Source of the DNA: Clostridiaceae bacterium
GTDB taxonomy: Bacteria; Bacillota; Clostridia; Oscillospirales; Acutalibacteraceae
Assembly: GCA_904501705.1 (NCBI GenBank)
Contig: CAJGCA010000038.1
Location: 1 to 15,623, forward strand
Reading direction: 5' to 3'
Length of the DNA: 15,623 nucleotides
Part shown: one piece after another, positions 1 through 7,799 of the stretch
Layout: the number at the start of each line of letters is the position of its first letter
Numbering within the stretch: the stretch's first letter is position 1
Notes under the pieces: model-generated
The model's input: only the letters and a program-made list of their open reading frames with translations
Told to the model about the DNA's origin: nothing
Databases searched by the model: none
Position numbers and translations under genes: made by a program

Positions 1-156
1 AATGATATTCGCCATCGTGAAGGTTTTACCGCTACCCGTAACGCCGAGCAGGGTCTGCTCGCGGTCGCCACGGTTAATGCCCGCGACGAGCCGCTCGATC
101 GCCTGCGGTTGGTCGCCTGTGGGCTGATATTTTGAATGTAACACGAACTCGTCCAC
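1..156 (-). CDS. uvrB: UvrABC excinuclease subunit B, N-terminal fragment (cut by window edge)
   Basis: The first 52 codons of UvrB, the helicase-like damage-verifying subunit of nucleotide excision repair, which is loaded by UvrA and recruits UvrC. The peptide contains the family opening (SKYQPTGDQPQAIERLV, residues 8-24) followed by a Walker A loop, GVTGSGKT, at residues 38-45, as in other UvrB proteins. The start is GTG at 156-154, chosen because a GAGGTG ribosome-binding site lies five bases upstream. The gene continues beyond position 1, so nothing can be said about the rest. It lies downstream of dnaE on the same strand but is separated from it by a terminator and has its own candidate promoter at 191-219. 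Family assignment is firm despite the short length. Confidence 0.93.
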   Translation of the reverse strand, partial: MDEFVLHSKYQPTGDQPQAIERLVAGINRGDREQTLLGVTGSGKTFTMANII

Positions 157-190
157 GTTCTCACCTCACAACACAAATTTTCACTCATAT

Positions 191-219
191 AGTATACCAC
201 AAAATTTTGAACAAGTAAA
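191..219 (-). promoter_or_regulatory. Candidate sigma-A promoter of uvrB (extended -10)
   Basis: On the minus strand TTTACT (214-219), a 17-base spacer and TATACT (191-196) form a housekeeping-type promoter. TGG directly before the -10 box makes an extended -10 element. The predicted transcript begins about 25-30 bases before the uvrB GTG start. Assigned by motif only. Confidence 0.6.
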
Positions 220-279
220 TAATAGAGGAATATTTTTATAGTGGGACATGTTTTCACATAAACTGCCAATAAGGCCGTA

Positions 280-301
280 GGGCAGGCGTCCTCGACTGCC
301 C
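280..301. repeat. Small inverted repeat between uvrB and dnaE
   Basis: GGGCAG (280-285) and CTGCCC (296-301) form a 6-bp stem with a 10-base loop. It lies between the dnaE terminator and the uvrB promoter, in otherwise featureless intergenic DNA (157-310). It has no U-tract, so it is not a terminator by itself. It could be a solo copy of a dispersed intergenic repeat, but this cannot be judged from one copy. Confidence 0.35.
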
Positions 302-310
302 GTAAATGCA

Positions 311-339
311 AACCGCCCACCGAAAATCGGCGGGCGGTT
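311..339 (-). terminator. Rho-independent terminator after dnaE
   Basis: A 12-bp stem (311-322 with 328-339; one G-U pair in the minus-strand RNA) and a 5-base loop begin six bases after the dnaE stop codon. On the minus strand it is followed by a short T-containing stretch (TTTGCATTT). It closes the long hprK-to-dnaE unit. Confidence 0.8.
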
Positions 340-345
340 GCGGGT

Positions 346-3300
346 TCATTCCAATTTCGCTACATTCTCCGTGCCGAGGATACGGCGCAGTTCGTCGAGC
401 AGTTTAGCGGACGGCTCGACCCACCAACTCTGCGGGGCGCGCACCAGCTTGCCGCTGTCCGTAAAGCGGATGTAGACGGGCAGATCGCCCGTGTGTTTCG
501 ACAACAGCTGCGCGACCTGCTCATAACATTTGCCGCTATTGGTCGGCAACCGCAGATACAAGCCCGCGCGAGCGGATCGCTCGATTTTTGCCATTTTTTC
601 GCTAGAAGTGGGGTCGGATTGTCTGCTGTAACCGCTTACATTCGCCTTTTGTGGGGCGCTAGGAAATTCTTTCGGTACGAGCTCGAGCCGCTCGCCGAGC
701 AGTTTCGGCTCTTTTTCCTCTTGAATATCCAGCCGTCCCTGCACGAGCAGCACCTGCCCCGTCTGCAGCAGTTCTTCATACTGCGCAAACTGTTTGGGGA
801 AGACGACCATCTCGATCGAGCCATAGAGGTCTTCCAGCTGCAGATACGCCATGCGCGCGCCCGATTTGGTGGTCTGGGTGCGCACACCACTGACCAGACA
901 CAACAGCCGCAAAGAAGTTCCGTCAGCGTAGGTTTCGCTGCCCTCCTCAATGGCAGACAGCACGCGATCAAGGCGATTAGCGCGAAGTGCTTTGTAGTGC
1001 TCCTTGTAGGGCGTAAGCGGGTGTCCCGTCAGGTACATCCCCGTCGCGTCCTTCTCCATTTGCAGCAGCTCCGCAAAGGGCAGTTCGGGCACGTCGGGGG
1101 CGGGGATTGGTGTCTCGCCCGCCTGCTCAGCGGCGTCAAAGAAACCCACCTGCCCGTCGACGGCGTAGCGGTTCTGGCTATCCAGCTGGTCGAGCAGTTG
1201 GGGGGCCATCTGCAGCATCTGACGGCGGTTGAGTCCCATTCCGTCGAACGCGCCGCAGCGGATAAGGCTGTCGACGCCGGGGCGGTTGAATTCCCGCTGT
1301 CCTGTCAGTCGCTTGCAGAAGTTGTAGAAGCCCGTGAACGGGCCGCCCTGCTCGCGCTCGCGCGTCAGCGCGTCGATAAAGCCGCGCCCGATGTTGCGCA
1401 CCGCGAGCAGACCGAAGCGAATATGATCGCCCGACACCGCAAAATCCGCGCCGCTCTCGTTGATCAACGGCGGCAGGGCGCGGATGCCCATCCGCTCACA
1501 TTCGCGGATGTAGGTGACCACCTTACTGCTGCCGAATACACTCGTCAGCAACGCCGCCATATACTCTTTCGGGTACAGACACTTGAGATAGGCGGTCTGA
1601 TACGCCACCAGCGCATAGGCGGCGGCGTGGGATTTATTAAACGCATAGGACGCGAACGAGGACATCTCATCGAAGATAGCGTTAGCGGTGGCGGCGGGTA
1701 CGCCGCGGCGCACACAGCCCTCGACGACGACCTTGCCGTCTTCGTCGGTGAGACCGTTAATGAAGATCTCCCGCTCCTGCTCCATCACCTTGTGCTTTTT
1801 CTTCGCCATCGCGCGGCGAACCACATCGGCGCGGCCGAAAGAGTAGCCCGCCAATGCGCGGAACACCTGCATCACCTGCTCCTGATACACGATACACCCA
1901 TAGGTGACGCGCAGAATCGGCTCAAGCAGAGGATGAGCGTATTTCACGCGGTCGGGGCGGCGGCTGTTTTCGATATACCGCGGGATGGAGTCCATCGGGC
2001 CTGGGCGGTACAGAGAAATGACCGCGATGAGGTCCTCGAAACGAGTGGGGCGCAGCTGCATCAGCACGCGTTTGAGCCCGCCCGATTCCATCTGGAACAC
2101 GCCGTCGGATTGCCCCGCGGACAGCATCGCATACACCCGCTTTTCGTCAAGCGGGATGGTGCGAATATCAAAGTCGGGGGTGTGGCGGCGGATCATCCGC
2201 TCGGCATCCGCGATGACCGTGAGGTTGCGAAGCCCGAGGAAGTCCATCTTGAGCACCCCGAGCTCCTCGAGGTTGTGCATCGGGTACTGAGTCGCGAGCG
2301 CATCGCGGGTCATACACAGCGGCACAAAATCGCTGACGGGACGCGGTGCAATGACCACGCCCGCGGCGTGTGTCGAGGCGTTGCGCGGCATTCCCTCGAC
2401 GCGGCGCGCCATATCCATCAGCTGTTTGACCTGCGGGTCGCTGTCGACGAGCTCGCGCAGTTTCGGCGCGGTTTCCAGCGCCTTATCGAGTGTCATATTC
2501 AGCGCCTGCGGCACGAGTTTAGCGACCTTGTCGCCGACGGCGTAGGGTAGCCCCATCGCGCGGGCGACATCCCGCACGGCGGCGCGCGCCGCCATCGTGC
2601 CGAATGTGATGATCTGCGCGACGCGGTCAGCACCATATTTGCCGATGACGTAGTCGATGACCTGCTGCCGCTTTTCGGTGCAGAAGTCCACGTCAAAGTC
2701 GGGCATACTAACGCGCTCGGGGTTTAAGAACCGTTCAAACAGCAGATCGTACTGCAGCGGATCAATCATCGTGATGCCCATACAGTAGGCGCATAGACTG
2801 CCCGCGCCCGAGCCACGCCCGGGGCCGACGGGGATGTCGTGGGTTTTTGCGTAATTCACATAATCCGCGACGATGAGGTAGTAGTCCGCATACCCCATAC
2901 GGCGAATGACGTCGAGCTCGTATTCCAGCCGCTCGGTGACCGTCTTGTCAGGGGTGTCGCCGTAAAGGCGGCGCATCCCCTCGCGGCAGAGCTGCTCGAG
3001 ATGGGCGTTGCTGTCGCCGTTCGGCGCGTCGAAGGCGGGGAGCTTTAATTCCCCGAAGGTAAACTCAACCTGACAACGGCGGGCAATGTCAGCGGTGTTC
3101 GCGAGCGCCTCGGGCGCCTCGGGGAACAGCGCCGCCATCTCGTCGCCTGATTTGAGATAAAATTCCTCGGTTTCAAAGGCGAGGGGGCTGGGCTCCTGCA
3201 ACGTGGTGGCCGTCTGGATACAGCAGAGCACCCGCTGCATCAGCGCGTCGTCCTTGGTCAGATAATGGGCGTCGTTGGTGCAGACGAGCGGCAGTCCCGT

Positions 3301-3888
3301 CTCGCGAGCCAGACGCAGCAGCCCTGCATTGACCTCGGCCTGCTCATTCATTCCGTGATCCTGCATTTCGAGGTAGAAATGGTCCTTCCCGAACACGCGG
3401 GCGTACCATTCGGCTTGTCGCTTGGCGGCGGCGTAGTCGCCTTGCAACAGCGCTTGCGGAATTTCGCCGGCCAGACACGCGGATAGCGCGATAAGCCCCT
3501 CGTGGTGCTGTTCGAGCAACGCGTGGTCGACGCGCGGGCGCATATAAAAGCCCTCCGTCCAAGCGGCGGAGACCAGTTTCAGCAGATTTTGATAGCCTGT
3601 GTTGTTTTCGCACAGCAGGACAAGGTGGTGGTAGCGGCTGTCCGCGCCGTGTACCTTGTCGTGGCGGGAGCGGGGTGCGACGTACACCTCGCACCCGATG
3701 ACAGGATGGATGCCCTGCGCCTTGGCTTCCTTATAGAAGTCGATGACGCCGTACATTGCGCCGTGGTCGGTGATGGCGATCGCCTCTTGTCCGAGCTCTT
3801 TTGCGCGCGCGACCATCGCCGGTATACGGCAAGCACCGTCCAGCAGGCTGTATTCACTATGTACGTGCAGATGAACAAACGGTTGCAC
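346..3888 (-). CDS. dnaE: DNA polymerase III subunit alpha (DnaE)
   Basis: Replicative C-family DNA polymerase, about 1180 residues, the normal length for DnaE. Numbered from the chosen start, an N-terminal PHP domain begins with HLHVH (6-10) and keeps TDHG (about 40-43) and NDAH (about 205-208), so its metal ligands look intact. The polymerase core has GPGRGSGAGS (about 355-364) and PDFDVDF, whose catalytic aspartates fall near residues 399 and 401. A third acidic residue, finger and helix-hairpin-helix regions follow, and an OB fold lies near residues 1000-1080. The GTG at 3888 was chosen over the GTG at 3897 because AAAGGAGG (3897-3904) lies eight bases before the former but overlaps the latter. 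It follows whiA after about 130 bases and ends at a terminator. In Firmicutes a second polymerase, PolC, is normally encoded elsewhere. Confidence 0.97.
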   Translation of the reverse strand: MQPFVHLHVHSEYSLLDGACRIPAMVARAKELGQEAIAITDHGAMYGVIDFYKEAKAQGIHPVIGCEVYVAPRSRHDKVHGADSRYHHLVLLCENNTGYQNLLKLVSAAWTEGFYMRPRVDHALLEQHHEGLIALSACLAGEIPQALLQGDYAAAKRQAEWYARVFGKDHFYLEMQDHGMNEQAEVNAGLLRLARETGLPLVCTNDAHYLTKDDALMQRVLCCIQTATTLQEPSPLAFETEEFYLKSGDEMAALFPEAPEALANTADIARRCQVEFTFGELKLPAFDAPNGDSNAHLEQLCREGMRRLYGDTPDKTVTERLEYELDVIRRMGYADYYLIVADYVNYAKTHDIPVGPGRGSGAGSLCAYCMGITMIDPLQYDLLFERFLNPERVSMPDFDVDFCTEKRQQVIDYVIGKYGADRVAQIITFGTMAARAAVRDVARAMGLPYAVGDKVAKLVPQALNMTLDKALETAPKLRELVDSDPQVKQLMDMARRVEGMPRNASTHAAGVVIAPRPVSDFVPLCMTRDALATQYPMHNLEELGVLKMDFLGLRNLTVIADAERMIRRHTPDFDIRTIPLDEKRVYAMLSAGQSDGVFQMESGGLKRVLMQLRPTRFEDLIAVISLYRPGPMDSIPRYIENSRRPDRVKYAHPLLEPILRVTYGCIVYQEQVMQVFRALAGYSFGRADVVRRAMAKKKHKVMEQEREIFINGLTDEDGKVVVEGCVRRGVPAATANAIFDEMSSFASYAFNKSHAAAYALVAYQTAYLKCLYPKEYMAALLTSVFGSSKVVTYIRECERMGIRALPPLINESGADFAVSGDHIRFGLLAVRNIGRGFIDALTREREQGGPFTGFYNFCKRLTGQREFNRPGVDSLIRCGAFDGMGLNRRQMLQMAPQLLDQLDSQNRYAVDGQVGFFDAAEQAGETPIPAPDVPELPFAELLQMEKDATGMYLTGHPLTPYKEHYKALRANRLDRVLSAIEEGSETYADGTSLRLLCLVSGVRTQTTKSGARMAYLQLEDLYGSIEMVVFPKQFAQYEELLQTGQVLLVQGRLDIQEEKEPKLLGERLELVPKEFPSAPQKANVSGYSRQSDPTSSEKMAKIERSARAGLYLRLPTNSGKCYEQVAQLLSKHTGDLPVYIRFTDSGKLVRAPQSWWVEPSAKLLDELRRILGTENVAKLE

Positions 3889-3896
3889 AGACGGCA

Positions 3897-3904
3897 CCTC
3901 CTTT
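3897..3904 (-). promoter_or_regulatory. Ribosome-binding site that fixes the dnaE start
   Basis: AAAGGAGG on the minus strand lies eight bases upstream of the GTG at 3888. It overlaps the alternative in-frame GTG at 3897, which rules that codon out as a start. The remaining dnaE-whiA gap (3905-4020) holds no convincing terminator or promoter. Confidence 0.8.
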
Positions 3905-4020
3905 CTGTTTTAAAAAGGCTGATTTTCGCTCATCCGTCGTTAAAATACGGTTTTTATGCCTTGGCTGACCAAAAATCCGCGCTTTTTAAAATGTACGATC
4001 ACAACGGTCGCAGATACGGC

Positions 4021-4929
4021 TTATTTGTTCGAAAATTCGTCCGCAATAGCAAGCAGACGCTGTAAGCGGTGGTTAACACCGCTACGGCTGAGCGGCGGGT
4101 CGAGCGCCGCGCCGAGCTCGCGCAGGGACATATCGGGGTTTTCCACCCGTAATAGGGCTAGTTGTCGCAGTTCGGGGGTGAGCGAGTCGAGCGCACCCGC
4201 CGCCTGAATGCGGCGCACCGCGTCCGCGTGTACGCCCGCCGCGGCGACCGTCTTGTCGATGTTGGCGCTTTCGCAGTTTAAGCGGCGGTTGGTCTCGTTG
4301 CGGATGCTCTTGACCATCTTAACGCTCATCATCTCGAGCGCGCCGTGGGAGGCGCCGAGGTAGGTCAGGCAGTCCTCGATGCGCTCACTTTCTTTGAGAT
4401 AGACGATGTAGGAGCCGTTACGGCTGACCATCTTGGCGGGGAAGCCCTCCTCACCGAGCAGGGCCAGCAGATCGCGGCTGAGATTGTAGTAGGGGACGCT
4501 GAATTCGAGGTGATAGTCCCGCTCGGGGTTGGTTACCGCACCGCAGGACAGAAACGCGCCGCGCAACAGAGCGCGGGCGCAGTGGTCGCAGTCGAGATTG
4601 GCGCGGTTGAGACGCACCGAAATATCGCTCGGGCTGTGTCCGAAGCGCTCGAGGATGGCCGTGCGCGTCGCTGCTTCGGGGAAAGCGTGGCTATGTAAGG
4701 TCGCGCGCCGTCGCAGGGTCTCCTCGACGGGCGGTGTAACACCGCACACCTTGGCGACTAAGAAGCTATATAGCCGTGCGACTGCCTCCTGTTCAGTCTG
4801 TAGGGAGATCTCGCGCCCGCTGAATGCGTGACCGAATTGCAGCATTCCGTATGCCTGTGCCGCACGGCAGCAGGGTTTGTCCGGCAGGATGTCGGTGAGC
4901 TCTAGTTTAACGTCGGATGAGAAAGACAC
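4021..4929 (-). CDS. whiA: DNA-binding protein WhiA
   Basis: WhiA homologue of 302 residues: an N-terminal LAGLIDADG-homing-endonuclease-like domain joined to a C-terminal helix-turn-helix domain. In Streptomyces WhiA is a sporulation transcription factor; in Bacillus it affects cell division and chromosome segregation. The start SFSSDVKLELTD matches the family opening, and the C-terminal HTH lies in about the last 60 residues (LTPELRQLALLR onward). The GTG at 4929 is preferred over GTG at 4935 because AAAGGAGG (4937-4944) is seven bases before the former and one base before the latter. It sits between rapZ and dnaE on the same strand, 48 bases after rapZ. The usual neighbour yvcK is missing between rapZ and whiA, and no HPr-like (crh) gene follows. 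Confidence 0.95.
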   Translation of the reverse strand: MSFSSDVKLELTDILPDKPCCRAAQAYGMLQFGHAFSGREISLQTEQEAVARLYSFLVAKVCGVTPPVEETLRRRATLHSHAFPEAATRTAILERFGHSPSDISVRLNRANLDCDHCARALLRGAFLSCGAVTNPERDYHLEFSVPYYNLSRDLLALLGEEGFPAKMVSRNGSYIVYLKESERIEDCLTYLGASHGALEMMSVKMVKSIRNETNRRLNCESANIDKTVAAAGVHADAVRRIQAAGALDSLTPELRQLALLRVENPDMSLRELGAALDPPLSRSGVNHRLQRLLAIADEFSNK

Positions 4930-4936
4930 GGTCACG

Positions 4937-4944
4937 CCTCCTTT
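4937..4944 (-). promoter_or_regulatory. Ribosome-binding site that fixes the whiA start
   Basis: AAAGGAGG on the minus strand is seven bases before the GTG at 4929 and only one base before the in-frame GTG at 4935. This supports the shorter protein beginning M-SFSSDVK. Confidence 0.8.
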
Positions 4945-4960
4945 GCCATAAAATCGTTCA

Positions 4961-4974
4961 CGTAAGCGCTTACA
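4961..4974 (-). promoter_or_regulatory. Candidate CcpA-binding cre site between rapZ and whiA
   Basis: The minus strand reads TGTAAGCGCTTACG and contains the perfect 12-bp palindrome GTAAGCGCTTAC (4962-4973). It matches 13 of 14 positions of the Gram-positive cre consensus TGWAANCGNTNWCA; only the last base differs. It lies three bases beyond the rapZ stop codon and before the whiA ribosome-binding site. If CcpA binds, it could block elongation into whiA-dnaE or control a weak internal promoter. The match is directly visible; the function is inferred. Confidence 0.5.
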
Positions 4975-4977
4975 AGC

Positions 4978-5835
4978 TTATTTCTTATCAATATCGCGGT
5001 GCTGGGTGGCGGCGCGGTAGCCGCTCTGTTCGATGTGCGCGGCGAGTTCGTTTGCGATGGTGACCGAGCGGTGCTTGCCGCCCGTGCAGCCGATCGCGAC
5101 CACCAGACGGGTGCGCCCCTCCGCCGCGTACAGCGGCAGAAGATGGTCGAGCATCGCGGTTATACGGGAGAGAAACTCCCGCGTGTCTGCCGAACCGAGG
5201 ACATAGTCGCGCACCTCGCTGTCCAGCCCTGTTTTATCTTTCAGTTCGGGGATATAGAAGGGGTTAGGAAAGCAGCGCACATCCAGCATCAGATCCGCCT
5301 CGGCGGGAAAGCCGTATTTGAACCCGAAGGACATACACTGCACCGTCATCACACCCGCCGATTCTTCCGTGAAGATGTCGGCGATCTGCGCCTTGAGCTG
5401 TCCCGCGCTCAGGTGGGTGGTGTCGATGCGATAGTCCGCGATCGCGGCGATAGGGGCAAGCAGAGCGCGCTCGCGCTCGAGTGCTTGCTCGATGCCGCCG
5501 TCTGCCTCCGCGAGGGGATGCTGGCGGCGGGTCTCTTTGTAGCGGTGACACAGCACCTCGTCGGCGCAGTCGAGGAAGAGGATGTGGGGGCTTTGGTCGG
5601 ATTTCTGCAACGCCAGCACATTCTCCCGCAGATCCTCGAACATCTTGCCGCTGCGCACGTCCATCACCAGCGCGACCCGCTGAATGGCCTCACTGCTTTG
5701 GCTGCACAACTCAACAAATTTTTGTATGAGCATTGGCGGCATATTGTCGACACAGTAGTACCCGATGTCCTCGAGTGCCTTGACCGCCTGCGATTTCCCC
5801 GCACCGGACATACCGGTGACAATGATCAGTTCCAT
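4978..5835 (-). CDS. rapZ: RNase adapter / nucleotide-binding protein RapZ (YvcJ family)
   Basis: RapZ-family protein of 285 residues, close to the usual length. In E. coli RapZ senses glucosamine-6-phosphate and steers small-RNA control of glmS; the Bacillus homologue YvcJ is an ATP/GTP-binding protein linked to competence. The N-terminal kinase-like domain has a Walker A loop, GMSGAGKS, at residues 8-15 and an LFLDCADE segment near residue 100. The C-terminal domain has the conserved FGFKYG, DVRCFPNP and GCTGGKHRSV motifs. The ATG at 5835 (MELIIVTGMSG) is chosen because upstream in-frame codons lie inside murB and AGAGGG sits just before it. The gene begins 11 bases after the murB stop, with its ribosome-binding site overlapping that stop, so translational coupling is likely. 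Confidence 0.95.
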   Translation of the reverse strand: MELIIVTGMSGAGKSQAVKALEDIGYYCVDNMPPMLIQKFVELCSQSSEAIQRVALVMDVRSGKMFEDLRENVLALQKSDQSPHILFLDCADEVLCHRYKETRRQHPLAEADGGIEQALERERALLAPIAAIADYRIDTTHLSAGQLKAQIADIFTEESAGVMTVQCMSFGFKYGFPAEADLMLDVRCFPNPFYIPELKDKTGLDSEVRDYVLGSADTREFLSRITAMLDHLLPLYAAEGRTRLVVAIGCTGGKHRSVTIANELAAHIEQSGYRAATQHRDIDKK

Positions 5836-5846
5836 AGCATAACCCT

Positions 5847-6770
5847 CTAAAACTCGCCGACAAAGCGGACCTCCGGCTCGAGCCGAACCCCCGCCTTTTG
5901 CCAAATGATGGTTTGTACGTCCTCGCAGAGCTGACACAGCTCGCGGGCGGTGGCTTTGCCGCGGTTGACGACGAAGCCCGCGTGCTTTTCGCTGATCTGC
6001 GCGTCGCCGACGCGGTAGCCCTTAAGTCCCGCCTCTTGGATGAGAGCACCCGCGAAGTATCCCGTCGGGCGCTTGAAGAAGCTACCCGCGCTGGGGTATT
6101 CAAGCGGCTGCTTTTCTTGTCGCTTGGCGATGAGCTCGCGCATTGTGGCGGCGATGGCTTCGCGGTCTCCCACCGCCAAGGACAGCGTCACCCCGACGAC
6201 GATGGGATGTTCATCCGCGGAATAGTCCATCAGCTTGCTGTGGCGGTAGCTGAGCGCGAGCTCCTCTGCCGTGAGTGAGAAGCGCTCGCCGTTGCGGGCA
6301 ATGCAGTCGGCACTGACCACCACCTGCGCCATCTCGCCACCGTAGGCGCCCGCGTTCATATACACCGCGCCGCCGACCGTGCCGGGGATGCCGTAGGCGA
6401 ACTCTAATCCCGTGAGACTGTTGTCGCGGGCAAAGAGGCACAGACGCTGTAGGGTCATCCCCGCGTCGCAGTGTAGTGTGGTGCCGTCGGTGAGCGTCAC
6501 TCTCGCTGCTTTTGGGTCGAGGCGCAGCACCGCGCCGCGCATCCCGCGATCGCCGACGACGAGGTTAGAGCCGTTGCCTAGCCAGAAGAAGGGGATGCCC
6601 TCCCGATGACACTGTGCAATGAGCGCAGCAGCGGTGTCGGCATCGGGAATGGTGACGAGCACGTCCGCCGGTCCGCCGACGCGGAAGGTCGTGACCTGCG
6701 CCATCGGTGCGTTTTTGGTCACGGTGCAGCCTGCTACAAGGGCAGCCTCGATTAAATGATTGAGCGCCAT
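5847..6770 (-). CDS. murB: UDP-N-acetylenolpyruvoylglucosamine reductase (MurB)
   Basis: Flavoenzyme of 307 residues that uses NADPH to reduce enolpyruvyl-UDP-GlcNAc to UDP-MurNAc, the second committed step of peptidoglycan precursor synthesis in the cytoplasm. The FAD-binding motifs TTFRVGGPAD, GNGSNL and IPGTVGGAVYMNAGAYGGE are present. SYRHSKL and the catalytic-loop region PSAGSFFKRP follow, with HAGFVVN and a terminal LEPEVRFVG segment. The ATG at 6770 is used because AAAGGCGG (6778-6785) lies seven bases upstream; the alternative ATG at 6788 overlaps that site and would translate it as MKGGVV. It lies between glcK (32-base gap) and rapZ (11-base gap) in one unit. Confidence 0.97.
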   Translation of the reverse strand: MALNHLIEAALVAGCTVTKNAPMAQVTTFRVGGPADVLVTIPDADTAAALIAQCHREGIPFFWLGNGSNLVVGDRGMRGAVLRLDPKAARVTLTDGTTLHCDAGMTLQRLCLFARDNSLTGLEFAYGIPGTVGGAVYMNAGAYGGEMAQVVVSADCIARNGERFSLTAEELALSYRHSKLMDYSADEHPIVVGVTLSLAVGDREAIAATMRELIAKRQEKQPLEYPSAGSFFKRPTGYFAGALIQEAGLKGYRVGDAQISEKHAGFVVNRGKATARELCQLCEDVQTIIWQKAGVRLEPEVRFVGEF

Positions 6771-6777
6771 AACGACA

Positions 6778-6785
6778 CCGCCTTT
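6778..6785 (-). promoter_or_regulatory. Ribosome-binding site that fixes the murB start
   Basis: AAAGGCGG on the minus strand lies seven bases before ATG 6770. The farther ATG at 6788 directly precedes this site and has no Shine-Dalgarno sequence of its own. Confidence 0.7.
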
Positions 6786-6802
6786 CATAGATTATGGTTG
6801 TA

Positions 6803-7747
6803 TCACACGCCCGCGTATGCGGCACCAATGATGCCGGCATCGTTGCCGAGCTCGGCAGCGATAAGGCGGGTCTTGCTTATGGTGGTTTGCGCAAATTGTT
6901 CCTTGGCGATCACTTCGCGTACAGGGGCAAGCAGGGTCTCCCCCTCGTGGCTGATACCGCCGCCGACACATAGCACCTCGGGTTGGAAGATGTTGACCAT
7001 ATTCGTCATCCCACAGGCGAGATAGCGGATATATTGCTCAACTACTTGCTTACCTGCTTGGTCGCCCGCACGCATCGCATCAAATGCGGTGCGGCCGTTA
7101 ACGTTCGTACCGTTATCGGAAAGCTTCCACATTATGCTGCCTTTGTGCGCGTCCATTGCCTCTTTGGTTTGGCGGATGAGAGCCGTCGCAGAGGAGTATG
7201 CTTCCCAGCAGCCACGACGACCGCAGCTGCAGGGCTGGCCGTCGGCGACGATGACGGTATGCCCAAACTCGCCGCCCGCAAAATTGTGTCCTGAAAAGAT
7301 TTTTCCGTCAACGATAGCCCCACCGCCAACGCCCGTGCCGAGGGTAATACACATTGAGTGGCTTGTGCCCCTTGATGCACCTGCCAGCATTTCACCATAA
7401 GCGGCAGCGTTGGCATCATTTTCGATGTGTACGGGCTTATCGAGAAGCTTTTGTAGTTTTTCTTGTAAGGGTTCATTGATAAATCCAAGATTAGCGGCAC
7501 GCTCGACAACACCGGTTTCTGAGTTGCAGGTGCCGGGGCTGCCGACACCGACACCGTCGATGTCGTTCATGGTCAGTCCCGCTGTGCTCACCGCCTCAAG
7601 GCTGACACGCGCCATATCGGCGATGATCTCGTCCGCAGGGCGTGGGGTGTTGGTTTTGCATTTCGCAGTAGCGATGAGATGATAGTTTTCATCCACTACA
7701 CCCACGACGATGTTGGTGCCGCCGAGGTCAATCCCGATTCGGTACAT
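6803..7747 (-). CDS. glcK: ROK-family glucokinase
   Basis: ROK-type sugar kinase of 314 residues, most likely ATP-dependent glucokinase making glucose-6-phosphate in the cytoplasm. The phosphate-binding motif DLGGTN is at residues 7-12, the catalytic-base motif ENDANA at 109-114 (Asp111) and a second glycine loop LGTGVGGG at 136-143. The ROK zinc site is intact: GHTVI with His163 and CSCGRRGC with Cys173, Cys175 and Cys180. There is no N-terminal helix-turn-helix, so this is a kinase and not a ROK repressor. AGGAGG lies eight bases before the ATG. It follows hprK by 52 bases, pairing glucose phosphorylation with catabolite-repression signalling. Exact sugar specificity is inferred from the family. 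Confidence 0.92.
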   Translation of the reverse strand: MYRIGIDLGGTNIVVGVVDENYHLIATAKCKTNTPRPADEIIADMARVSLEAVSTAGLTMNDIDGVGVGSPGTCNSETGVVERAANLGFINEPLQEKLQKLLDKPVHIENDANAAAYGEMLAGASRGTSHSMCITLGTGVGGGAIVDGKIFSGHNFAGGEFGHTVIVADGQPCSCGRRGCWEAYSSATALIRQTKEAMDAHKGSIMWKLSDNGTNVNGRTAFDAMRAGDQAGKQVVEQYIRYLACGMTNMVNIFQPEVLCVGGGISHEGETLLAPVREVIAKEQFAQTTISKTRLIAAELGNDAGIIGAAYAGV

Positions 7748-7799
7748 AGTGGCTTCCTCCTATGGATTACAGATACAGTATATGATATGCGGTATTTGA

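Noticed and set aside
493..2550. Long open frame on the plus strand opposite dnaE
   Set aside because: It is a mirror frame of dnaE, a GC-rich gene. It has no ribosome-binding site or recognisable motif and lies fully inside a confidently identified gene.
3905..4020. Possible small gene or HPr-like (crh) remnant between whiA and dnaE
   Set aside because: The gap is about 115 bases, AT-rich, without a plausible frame or HPr-like motif on the minus strand.
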